Shown here: in pieces, positions 9,104 to 16,201 of the stretch
How the letters are laid out: each line of letters begins with the position of its first letter
Position numbering within the stretch: position 1 is the stretch's first letter
Assembly (NCBI RefSeq): GCF_006438785.1
Contig: NZ_RCZB01000003.1
Coordinates: 434,001 to 498,000 of the forward strand
Origin: Rhodanobacter glycinis
GTDB lineage: Bacteria > Pseudomonadota > Gammaproteobacteria > Xanthomonadales > Rhodanobacteraceae
Length of the DNA stretch: 64,000 nt
Reading direction: 5' to 3'
The notes under the pieces: model-generated
Database searches by the model: none
Seen by the model: the letters and a program-made list of their open reading frames with translations, nothing else
What the model was told of the DNA's origin: nothing
Made by a program: the position numbers and the translations under genes

Positions 9104-9970
9104 TCAGAAGCTGTACTTCAGCGACGCCCCAGCGCCGTAGTCCGGGCTGCCGTTGGCGAAGCCGCCGAGCACGTAAGCCTGCATGCGCAGGTTGTCGCTG
9201 AGCTTGTGGTTCCAGTAGCCGGTGAGCTCGCTCTGCGGGGCGCCGCCGTCGGTGATCCGCTCGCGGTAGTAGTAGTACGCACCGATGCTGTCGCTGGTGC
9301 TCAGCTTGTAGTCGGCGCCGATGTTCGCGTTGAAGCCATTTTTCAGCTGGATGTACTGCGAACTGCCGTACTTCATCCAGCCCACACCGCCGAACGCCGT
9401 CCACGCGCCACTCACCTTATAGGTATCCAGCGACAGACCGTAGTCGTTCTTGCCGGTGCCCAGACCCTTGTTCTCGTCGGCGGTGCCGAACTTCACCTTG
9501 CCGGTGAGATCCAGCCCGAACGTGCGGTCGGCACTGCCGAACAGCTCGTAGCCGGCGGACGCGGTGATGTCGCCCAGACCCGAGGCCGAACCGCTGGTCG
9601 TCGTCGACGCCGTGCCGCCGGTGGACGAACCGCCGCAGGCATGAATCGCGCCGCCGACCGCATGGCCCACGCCGCGGCACAGCGGATTGTTGTTGTTCAC
9701 CTTGCCCACGCCGGGAATCACGTTGCCGGGACCACTGATGTTGATGTACGGCACGGTGAGCTTGAACGTCCAGCGATCGCTCTGGTACGCCGCGGTCACC
9801 GGCACCGACCAGATATCGGTCGTGGTGTCGGTGCCGTACTTGCCACTGCTGTAATCGGCACCGGCGGAAAGGCTGAACTGGTCGCTGCCGGGCGTGGTGG
9901 CGGCATGGGCCGCCGGTGCACCGATCAGCAGCAGGCCGCCGACGATCATCCAGTGTTGTGGGTTACGCAT
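9104..9970 (-). CDS. Outer-membrane beta-barrel protein of unknown function
   Basis: 288 residues. A signal peptide (MIVGGLLLIGAPAAHA) is followed by alternating amphipathic strands such as WSVPVTAAYQ, RTFGLDLTGKVKFG and SIGAYYYYRERI, and a C-terminal phenylalanine (GASLKYSF) typical of Bam-inserted barrels. A Thr/Ser/Gly-rich loop lies near residues 112-130. It resembles transporter-type barrels annotated as 'transporter' or MetA-pathway proteins, but no substrate can be assigned. It is downstream of the secreted repeat protein on the same strand and may be co-transcribed with it. Confidence 0.75.
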   Translation of the reverse strand: MRNPQHWMIVGGLLLIGAPAAHAATTPGSDQFSLSAGADYSSGKYGTDTTTDIWSVPVTAAYQSDRWTFKLTVPYINISGPGNVIPGVGKVNNNNPLCRGVGHAVGGAIHACGGSSTGGTASTTTSGSASGLGDITASAGYELFGSADRTFGLDLTGKVKFGTADENKGLGTGKNDYGLSLDTYKVSGAWTAFGGVGWMKYGSSQYIQLKNGFNANIGADYKLSTSDSIGAYYYYRERITDGGAPQSELTGYWNHKLSDNLRMQAYVLGGFANGSPDYGAGASLKYSF

Positions 9971-10004
9971 GTGAGGGTTTCCTTGCAGATGTTGGGAATG
10001 GCGA

Positions 10005-10029
10005 CAGGCCCGGCATCACACCGGGCCTG
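10005..10029 (-). terminator. Hairpin after the secreted repeat-protein gene
   Basis: CAGGCCCGG (10005-10013) and its complement (10021-10029) form a 9-bp stem with a 7-nt loop just past the stop at 10061. No T-run follows, so it may be a weak terminator or an mRNA-stabilising hairpin. Confidence 0.45.
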
Positions 10030-10060
10030 CATGCACTACGACTCGCCGGAGAAGCGGGGC

Positions 10061-10858
10061 TCAGCCACCCGGACGACCGGCGCGGGTGGGGTGATCCGGA
10101 ATCTGGGGGCGATCGGGAATCTGGGGGCGATCGGGAACCTGCGGGCGATCCGGCAGCGTGGGCTTGCCAGCAAAGTCCGGCTTGCCGGCGAAATCGAGCT
10201 TGCCCGGGTGGTCGGTGGCACTCGGATGATCGGTCATGTGGCTCCGGCCAAACACGACCTTGTCGACCGAGACGTTTGCATGCGCATGCGCGCTGGCGGA
10301 AGCGCTGCCGGCAGCTTTCGGCGAACGCATCACGTCGCCCAGCTTGAAGCCCATGCTGTTGGCGATCTGGCCCCAGCCTTCGCCGGCGGCGCGCAAGGCC
10401 AGCACGCCCTTGAGGTCGACACTGGTGCCGTCGGCCAGCACCAGCGTGCCGCCGTTGAGCGCGGCCTCGAGTTCGGTCGCGGTCGGATCCGTAATGTCGG
10501 CCTGGGCCAAGCTGGCCTCGGCCAGCGACAGCGCGATCTTCACATTGCCGTAGCCCAGCTTGCCGGTGGCGGGCGTAAACGTCGTGGTCGTGGTCGTGGT
10601 GGTGGTCGTGCCGGCCGTGGTATCGGTCAATGTGATCGCGGTGCCGTTGCGCAACCCGGTGACCAAGGCCTGGGAGTTCGTGTCCGAACCGGCAAAGCTG
10701 GTGAACTCGGTGCTCAGCCGGGTCGACTCCTGATTGGTGCTGGTCGACGTGGTGCTTGTGCCGGACGTCGTCGTGCTCTGCGCCATGGCCGGCGCAACGG
10801 CCAATCCGGCCAACACGGCGGCGCAAACGAGCGTGAGTGTGAGGTGTCGGATTTTCAT
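10061..10858 (-). CDS. Secreted low-complexity protein with Thr tract and C-terminal PDRPQI repeats
   Basis: 265 residues, not recognised as a named family. A signal peptide (LVCAAVLAGLAVAPAMAQ) is followed by a Ser/Thr linker and a run of ten threonines (about residue 87). A globular middle at about 100-180 contains GEGWGQIANSMGFKLGDVM. The tail is built of repeats DHPxxxDHP, then DFAGKPDFAGKP, then PDRPQVPDRPQIPDRPQI, ending in GRPGG. The middle resembles uncharacterised secreted proteins of related genera. Neighbours are a 26-codon ORF and an S8 protease gene upstream and a barrel gene downstream. Confidence 0.7.
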   Translation of the reverse strand: MKIRHLTLTLVCAAVLAGLAVAPAMAQSTTTSGTSTTSTSTNQESTRLSTEFTSFAGSDTNSQALVTGLRNGTAITLTDTTAGTTTTTTTTTTFTPATGKLGYGNVKIALSLAEASLAQADITDPTATELEAALNGGTLVLADGTSVDLKGVLALRAAGEGWGQIANSMGFKLGDVMRSPKAAGSASASAHAHANVSVDKVVFGRSHMTDHPSATDHPGKLDFAGKPDFAGKPTLPDRPQVPDRPQIPDRPQIPDHPTRAGRPGG

Positions 10859-10890
10859 TGCTCTCTCCTAAGGGATGCCACAAAGGCGGA

Positions 10891-10971
10891 TTACTGCGAA
10901 ACGCACATCACGGTCATCGTCAAAGCAAAGGCACCCGCGATCAGGGTCATGTCGAGAGTCGTGTTTCGCAT
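10891..10971 (-). CDS. Candidate 26-residue hydrophobic small protein
   Basis: The ORF reads MRNTTLDMTLIAGAFALTMT then VMCVSQ and stops at TAA. It has one predicted membrane-spanning or signal-like segment, and AGAAGG lies about 7 nt before the ATG. It sits in the 213-bp gap between the S8 protease and the secreted repeat protein, same strand. It is too short for confident gene calling; it could equally be untranslated leader. Confidence 0.35.
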   Translation of the reverse strand: MRNTTLDMTLIAGAFALTMTVMCVSQ

Positions 10972-11071
10972 GAGGACGCCTTCTGCCTGCGGTGGATCCG
11001 AGGCTTGCCAGGTCCATTACGCCCGGGACCCCAGAATCCTTCCCTGCGGTCGAGTCGCGTTCGGAATGCGT

Positions 11072-12346
11072 TCAGGGAGAGAGCAGGCCATAGCCGTAGC
11101 GCGTATCGCGGCCCGGAGGCCCGAGGTCGCGGGCCATGGTGGCCAGGCGCTGCACGATCTGCGCAGCCGCACCTTGGCGCGGTGCATCCAGCAACTGGGC
11201 GACCCTTCGCGCCACGATCGGCGCCGCGAATGACGTGCCGCGCAACGCGTCGCTGCCGCGTCCGGCCACGCCGGATGCGCAGAAAGCCACCTGGTCGCCG
11301 CTGCCGGACTCGGGTAGCACCCGATCGTGCTCGTCGACCCCGCTGACGCCGATCACACCGGGGTAGGCTGCCGGGAACAACGGCGGCGCCGCGGGTCCGT
11401 CGTTGCCGACCGCGCTGACCAGCACATGGCCACGCGCGATCATCGCCTGCACCGCGCGTGCGAGCACCGGATTGTCCGGGCCAACCAGGCTGATGTTGAT
11501 CACCGGCACGCGCTCGCGCGCCATCCACGCTAGCGCTTCCACCAGGCTCGAAGTGGCGCCGCCGACTTTATCGGCGCACCACAGGTCCGCTGCGTATAGC
11601 GTGTCGGGATCGCCATCGACGAGGCGTGCGGCCACCGCGGTGCCGTGCCTCGACACAGTCGCCGTCATGCAGCCATGTTGCTCGATGCGTGCGCGTGCCA
11701 ATGCCGGATCGGCCGCGTTCACGCCGCCATCGATCAGTCCGACGCGTCGCGGCGTGGCTCCGGATGGCCCGGTCGCCGACGCGTCGCCCTGGCGGAGATT
11801 GTCGCCACCCGCGGACAGGTAGAGATGCTGGTAGGCGAAGGTGACTTTCGGCGCCACCTGCTGCAGCGCCTGCAGCGCTTCGATCTCGCTGCGTCCACGC
11901 GTGTCGTGCAGGACCACCATGTCCAGCCCCAGCGTCGCGTCCGCCGACGCCTGACTGTCTGCGGTGAATCCCTGTGCCTGCACTGCATGAAGTTGCTCGC
12001 CCGAAAGACCCAGCGCGAGGAATTCACCACGCAGCACCGGCTCGCCGTGAGGATCCACCGTCACCCGCCTGGGTTCCTCGCGCAGCAAGATATCGATCTG
12101 CGACTGCCGCGCGACGGCCGGCGTCTCGTGCCCGTGCCGCGGATCGTCGACGTGCTGTGTCGCCGCAGCCGGAAGCGTAACGGGCACGCGGGGCATGGCG
12201 GGCATGCCGCCGCCGCGGGGAACATGCACGTCGGGCAAACTCCGCGGCGGACCGCGTAGCTGTGCCCGCGCAGGCGCCGTAACGCCCATGGCCAGCGCGA
12301 CCGACAGCAAGGGAATCAGCACGGAAATCGGGCGCTGTATCGGCAT
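11072..12346 (-). CDS. S8 (subtilisin-like) secreted serine protease
   Basis: 424 residues with a signal peptide (LIPLLSVALAMGVTAPARA). The catalytic domain spans about 200-420, with D206 in VGLIDGG, H234 in SRHGTAVAA, oxyanion N314 in AVGNDGP and S372 in GTSFAAP. The triad is complete, so an active protease is expected. Residues 30-195 form an N-terminal pro- or inhibitor-like region. It is transcribed divergently from an ECF sigma/anti-sigma pair. That arrangement suggests it is either a target of this sigma factor or acts on its regulator, but this is inference. Confidence 0.88.
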   Translation of the reverse strand: MPIQRPISVLIPLLSVALAMGVTAPARAQLRGPPRSLPDVHVPRGGGMPAMPRVPVTLPAAATQHVDDPRHGHETPAVARQSQIDILLREEPRRVTVDPHGEPVLRGEFLALGLSGEQLHAVQAQGFTADSQASADATLGLDMVVLHDTRGRSEIEALQALQQVAPKVTFAYQHLYLSAGGDNLRQGDASATGPSGATPRRVGLIDGGVNAADPALARARIEQHGCMTATVSRHGTAVAARLVDGDPDTLYAADLWCADKVGGATSSLVEALAWMARERVPVINISLVGPDNPVLARAVQAMIARGHVLVSAVGNDGPAAPPLFPAAYPGVIGVSGVDEHDRVLPESGSGDQVAFCASGVAGRGSDALRGTSFAAPIVARRVAQLLDAPRQGAAAQIVQRLATMARDLGPPGRDTRYGYGLLSP

Positions 12347-12374
12347 GGCGGGACCGGCCGGTAGTCAGGGGTTG

Positions 12375-12388
12375 CAATGCTAGCATTG
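12375..12388. promoter_or_regulatory. 14-bp perfect palindrome in the S8 protease/ECF sigma divergent promoter region
   Basis: CAATGCTAGCATTG reads identically on both strands. It lies between the two divergent starts (12346 and 12454), where an operator or overlapping promoter elements would be expected. No binding protein can be named. Confidence 0.35.
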
Positions 12389-12453
12389 GCTCACTTTACG
12401 CTCCCGAACCGCGCCGTTGCTCGCGAGGGAAGGAATCGTCCCCTTCAAACGTA

Positions 12454-12957
12454 ATGGAAAAGCGATACGTGGATCCGAGTCAGGTCGTGCGCGAAGGATT
12501 GATCCCGCTACTGCCGCGTCTGCGCCGCCTTGCGAGGGCCTTGACGGGACAGGTCGATGATGCCGACGACCTGTTGCAGATCGTGCTGGAGCGCGCCATG
12601 ACTCGGGCGGCGCAATGGCGACCGGATGCTGCGCTGGACAAGTGGGTGTTCGCGATCGCGCGGAACGCCTGGCGGGACGAGCTGCGCGCCCGCGGAAGAT
12701 CGCAACGCCTGTTTGCAGGCGAGGAAGCCGGTGTCATGGCTGCCGACGGAAACAGCGGGCCCGCGCAGAAGCTGGAGCTGGCAGCGGCACTGGTGGCACT
12801 GCCGCCGGATCATCGCGAAGTGGTGGCCCTGGTGCTGGTCGAGGGCTTGTCGTACAGCGAAGCCGCCGAGCTGCTGCAGGTCCCGGTGGGAACCGTCACC
12901 AGCCGCCTGGCGCGTGCTCGCGCCGCTCTGCAGTCTTATCTTGGGAACGGCACATGA
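12454..12957 (+). CDS. ECF-type RNA polymerase sigma factor
   Basis: 167 residues. Region 2 is seen as LRRLARALTGQVDDADDLLQ, with the core-binding and -10 recognition helices following. Region 4 spans ALPPDHREVVALVLVEGLSY and the helix-turn-helix AAELLQVPVGTVTSRLARAR. The first product in a two-gene operon, it ends at TGA overlapping the ATG of the anti-sigma gene (ATGA at 12954). It is divergent from the S8 protease gene. Confidence 0.92.
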   Translation: MEKRYVDPSQVVREGLIPLLPRLRRLARALTGQVDDADDLLQIVLERAMTRAAQWRPDAALDKWVFAIARNAWRDELRARGRSQRLFAGEEAGVMAADGNSGPAQKLELAAALVALPPDHREVVALVLVEGLSYSEAAELLQVPVGTVTSRLARARAALQSYLGNGT

Positions 12958-13709
12958 ACCTGATCGACGACGACACATTGCAGGCTTACGCGGACGGCGA
13001 GCTCGACGCGACAAACACCGCGCGAATCGATGCCGCGCTGGCGCACGACGATCTGCTTCGACGCCGCCTGCAGCAGACACGCGCCCTGCGCGCGCAGCTC
13101 AAGGCCGCGTTCGACCCGGTGCTCGACGAGCCGGTACCGGCACGCCTGTCCGCATTGTTGCAGCCGGCACGTCCGCAAGCGCCGATGCCGATAAAGCCAT
13201 TGGCCCAGGCTGCAGGTCGACGGGGATTCGACGCGGGTCGGCGCCGCGCGTCCCGCCGCTGGTGGAAGCCGGTCGCGGCAGCGACCGCATCGGTCGCGGT
13301 GCTGGCCGTAACGCTGTGGTGGCACGCCGGCAGAGCACCGCTGAGCGTGCACGACGACCGGCAATACGCCACGGCTCCCTTGTCCGATGCACTCGACCGA
13401 GCACTGGCGAGTGAACCCGACCCACATGCCTCGGTCGGCATCGGCCTGAGTTTCCGCAGTACCGACGGACGCATCTGCCGCACCTTCATCGATCGCGCCA
13501 AGCCGACGCTGGCCGGCCTGGCTTGCCATGACGATGCGGGCTGGCGGCTTTCCGTACTCACGGCAGCCAAAAAACCCGAAGAAGGCGAACTGCGGCAAGC
13601 TGCCAGCAGCATGCCCCCCGCCGTCCAGGCAGCGGTCGACGCGCGCATCCGCGGCGAAGCCTTCGACGCCCGGCAAGAGCGCGCGGCGCGCGATGCCGGC
13701 TGGCGCTAG
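12954..13709 (+). CDS. Membrane-bound anti-sigma factor
   Basis: 251 residues. The N-terminal 45 residues (LQAYADGELDATNTARIDAA) follow the helical anti-sigma pattern but lack the zinc-binding HxxxCxxC. A single membrane segment is at about 104-126 (WWKPVAAATASVAVLAVTLW), followed by a periplasmic domain of about 120 residues with two cysteines (RICRTF and GLACHDD). It is translationally coupled to the sigma gene. Presumably it sequesters the sigma factor at the membrane until a periplasmic signal is sensed. Confidence 0.82.
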   Translation: MNLIDDDTLQAYADGELDATNTARIDAALAHDDLLRRRLQQTRALRAQLKAAFDPVLDEPVPARLSALLQPARPQAPMPIKPLAQAAGRRGFDAGRRRASRRWWKPVAAATASVAVLAVTLWWHAGRAPLSVHDDRQYATAPLSDALDRALASEPDPHASVGIGLSFRSTDGRICRTFIDRAKPTLAGLACHDDAGWRLSVLTAAKKPEEGELRQAASSMPPAVQAAVDARIRGEAFDARQERAARDAGWR

Positions 13710-13782
13710 GGATGCTCTGATCCTCAACGCAGGGGTTGAGAAAACCGACGTTTGAAGCGGGCGCGGGGATACCGGCGACCTA

Positions 13783-13830
13783 TTGACTACAGATGTAGTC
13801 AAGGCGTACCGTGACTACATCTGTAGTCAC
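13783..13830 (+). promoter_or_regulatory. Two BlaI-type operators over the blaI promoter
   Basis: Two dyads with TGACTAC...GTAGTCA arms: TTGACTACAGATGTAGTCAA (13783-13802) and GTGACTACATCTGTAGTCAC (13811-13830). The motif resembles known BlaI/MecI operators (TACTACA/TGTAGTA). The first dyad overlaps a TTGACT -35, and TACCGT (13807-13812) could be the -10. Autorepression by the downstream regulator is the obvious reading. Confidence 0.85.
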
Positions 13831-13844
13831 GGAACTACCCAGCC

Positions 13845-14231
13845 ATGTCCAAACCTTCCATCGGCGATCAGGAGCTGGCGCTCCTTCACTATCTGGCCGA
13901 ACACGGCGGCGCCTCCGTCGGCGAGGTGGCCAGCGGCTTCGGCGAGCCACGCGGCCTGGCCCGCTCCACTGTGCTGACCATGATGGAACGCCTGCGCGGC
14001 AAGGGCTATCTGAAGCGCCGGCAGCTGCGCGGAATGTTTCGCTACAGCACGGCGACCGGGCCGAAGGAGGCGATGCGCAGCGCCGTGGGCAGCTTCGTCG
14101 AAAAGACGCTGAGCGGTTCGGTCTCGCCGTTCGTGGCCTGGATGTCGGAGCGTGCCGAAGTCAGCGAGACGGAACTGGCCGAGCTCGAGGCGCTGGTCGC
14201 GCAGCTGCAGACCCGGCGCAATGAGTCTTGA
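13845..14231 (+). CDS. BlaI/MecI-family transcriptional repressor
   Basis: 128 residues with the winged-helix pattern of the family: DQELALLHYLAEHGGASVGE, then LARSTVLTMMERLRGKGYLK, the recognition helix and wing. The dimerisation helices follow (FVEKTLSGSVSPFVAWMSE). It likely binds the two dyads just upstream and represses itself and the M56 peptidase gene, whose start overlaps its end. The family is best known for beta-lactam induction, but no beta-lactamase gene is nearby. Confidence 0.9.
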   Translation: MSKPSIGDQELALLHYLAEHGGASVGEVASGFGEPRGLARSTVLTMMERLRGKGYLKRRQLRGMFRYSTATGPKEAMRSAVGSFVEKTLSGSVSPFVAWMSERAEVSETELAELEALVAQLQTRRNES

Positions 14232-16044
14232 CATGGCCTCGCTGACCATCCTGCTCGATACCTTGCTCATACGGCTGGCCTGGACCTCGGCCCAAGCCGT
14301 GTTGCTGATCGGCGCCGTCTGGCTGATCGGCCGTCTGCTGCCGCAACTGTCGCCCGCATTGCGCTGCACGCTGTGGTGGCTGGTGGGCATGCAGCTGATC
14401 CTCGGGCTGTGCTGGAGCTCGCCATTGCAACTGCGCGTGCTGGCTCCGACACCGCAGACCGCGACTGCTGCGCAAGACCGTACTGTGTTGCCGGTCGTTG
14501 CCATCACGGATGCCGCGCCCATGAGCCACGTGGTGCCCGAACCGGTTCAGTCATTGCCGGTCGCGTGGTATTCGCATTGGCGGCTGATCCTGATTTCGCT
14601 GTGGCTGGCCGCCGTGCTCGTGCAGCTGCTCATCGCAAGCAGGCAGTGGCGAAGCGCTCGTCGCGTGCTGCTCGACTCGCGGCCGTTGACCGATGATTCG
14701 CTGCGGGCTGTCTGCGCGGAACAGGTGCGCAGGCTTGGTCTGCGCCGGGAGCCACAACTACGCACGTCCGCGGAAATCAGTTCGCCGCAGGTCACCGGAC
14801 TATGGCGCACCACCGTGCTGCTGCCGGCCGACCAGCGGCTGACGCTGGCGGAATCCGCGATGGCTTTGACCCACGAGCTGGCGCACCTGCGTCGCGGCGA
14901 CCTGTGGCTGGGCTGGATCCCCGCCATCGCGCAACGGCTGTTCTTCTTTCATCCACTGGTGGCGTGGGCGGTGCGCGAGTACGCGCTGAGCCGCGAGGCC
15001 GCCTGCGATGCAAAGGTGCTGCAGCAGACCGGCACGATGCCGCAGGCCTACGGCCATCTGCTGCTGCGCCTGGGTATCTCCCACCCGATGCATTCCGGCC
15101 TGGCCGGAGCTTCGCCATCGTTCCATAACCTCAAGAGGCGACTGACCATGTTGCAGCAGTCCGACAACCTGCCCCGTCCCCGCACGCGCGCGTGGCCACT
15201 GATCGTCCTGATCGTGCTGGCCGGCGTGTTGCCATATCGCGTCACCGCGAGCGCTCCGCAGACATCGGCGACGGCGCACTCGACGCTCGCCGTACCGGCG
15301 CCGCCACCTCCTCTCCCGCCCCCGCCCCCCCCGCCGCGCGCACCATTGCCGCCGCCTCCGCCGCCTCCGCCGCCACGTCACGCGAACAACTTTTCGGCAC
15401 ACCATGTCGATATCGATACGTCGGCAGATGCGGCTTATGGTTTCGCGCTACTGGATGGCGATTCGGTCACCATCAACGGCTCGGACGCCGACGTCGATGC
15501 AGTAAACAGGCTGCGCAAGGCGAACGAACCGGTGCTGTGGTTCCGCCGCGGCGACAAGGCGTACGTGGTTCGCGACAGCGCCTATATCCAGCGCGCCAGG
15601 GCCATCTATGCGCCGGTGCTGGCGCTGGGCAAGCAGCAGGGCACACTGGGCGGCGAACAGGGCCGGCTCGGTGGCTTGCAGGGCGGGCTTGGTGCACGCC
15701 AGGGTGCGCTGGGATCGCAGCAGGGACAGCTCGCCAGTCAGCAGGCAAAGCTGGCGGGTGAACAGGCATCGTTGGCCGGACAAGCCGGCGACGACAAGCG
15801 ACAGGCGGAACTCGAAGCCCGGCAGGCCGTGCTGCAGTCGCGTGAAGATGAGCTCGGCAAGCAGCAGGATGAGCTCGGCCAGCAACAGGAGGCACTGGGC
15901 AAGCAACAGGAGGCGCTCGGTGCCAGGCAGGAAGCGCTTGGCAAACGCCAGGAGCAGGCCACCGCGCAGGCCAACCAGCAGGTCGGCAAGCTGCTCGACG
16001 AGGCGTTGGCCAAAGGCGCCGCACAAGCCGTCAGCCCTCGCTGA
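14221..16044 (+). CDS. BlaR1-like M56 metallopeptidase sensor with poly-Pro linker and heptad-repeat tail
   Basis: 607 residues. N-terminal membrane helices flank a cytoplasmic M56 zinc protease domain with H218-E-L-A-H222 and the downstream helix REYALSREAACDAKVL. A further membrane helix (LIVLIVLAGVLPYRV) leads to a proline-rich linker at about residues 360-385. After a small domain comes a long 7-residue repeat (LGxxQxx) at about 468-592, with Gln/Gly early and Glu/Gln later. BlaR1 proteins instead carry a penicillin-binding sensor, which is absent here. The start at 14221 overlaps blaI; 14233 is an alternative. Confidence 0.85.
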   Translation: MSLDMASLTILLDTLLIRLAWTSAQAVLLIGAVWLIGRLLPQLSPALRCTLWWLVGMQLILGLCWSSPLQLRVLAPTPQTATAAQDRTVLPVVAITDAAPMSHVVPEPVQSLPVAWYSHWRLILISLWLAAVLVQLLIASRQWRSARRVLLDSRPLTDDSLRAVCAEQVRRLGLRREPQLRTSAEISSPQVTGLWRTTVLLPADQRLTLAESAMALTHELAHLRRGDLWLGWIPAIAQRLFFFHPLVAWAVREYALSREAACDAKVLQQTGTMPQAYGHLLLRLGISHPMHSGLAGASPSFHNLKRRLTMLQQSDNLPRPRTRAWPLIVLIVLAGVLPYRVTASAPQTSATAHSTLAVPAPPPPLPPPPPPPRAPLPPPPPPPPPRHANNFSAHHVDIDTSADAAYGFALLDGDSVTINGSDADVDAVNRLRKANEPVLWFRRGDKAYVVRDSAYIQRARAIYAPVLALGKQQGTLGGEQGRLGGLQGGLGARQGALGSQQGQLASQQAKLAGEQASLAGQAGDDKRQAELEARQAVLQSREDELGKQQDELGQQQEALGKQQEALGARQEALGKRQEQATAQANQQVGKLLDEALAKGAAQAVSPR

Positions 16045-16053
16045 CGAACGAGG

Positions 16054-16095
16054 TTGCCCGGTCGGCTGGTGACGCCGCACCGGGCATTCTTTTTA
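16054..16095 (+). terminator. Terminator after the blaI-M56 operon
   Basis: TGCCCGGT (16055-16062) pairs with ACCGGGCA (16079-16086), followed by TTCTTTTTA. It lies 10 nt past the M56 stop. Confidence 0.75.
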
Positions 16096-16201
16096 TCGCA
16101 GGCCTTGTGCCCGACGCGACGACAGGACTCCGAGAACCTCGACTTCCTGCGTCGCTGTCTTCTGCATGAATCCGCTCTTCCCGAGGAAGCGCGGATGAAC
16201 T

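Noticed and set aside
9074..11233. A 719-residue plus-strand frame
   Set aside because: It runs antisense across three genes and their gaps; its product is Gly/Arg/Ala-rich without recognisable domains.
12425..12456. ECF-type autoregulatory promoter (GGAATC ... CGTA) before the sigma gene
   Set aside because: The spacer is only about 12 nt, shorter than the 15 to 17 of ECF promoters, and the -10 touches the start codon.
16170..16196. Hairpin ATCCGC...GCGGAT after the DPP-IV gene as terminator
   Set aside because: The stem is interrupted and no T-run follows on the minus strand, so it was not called.
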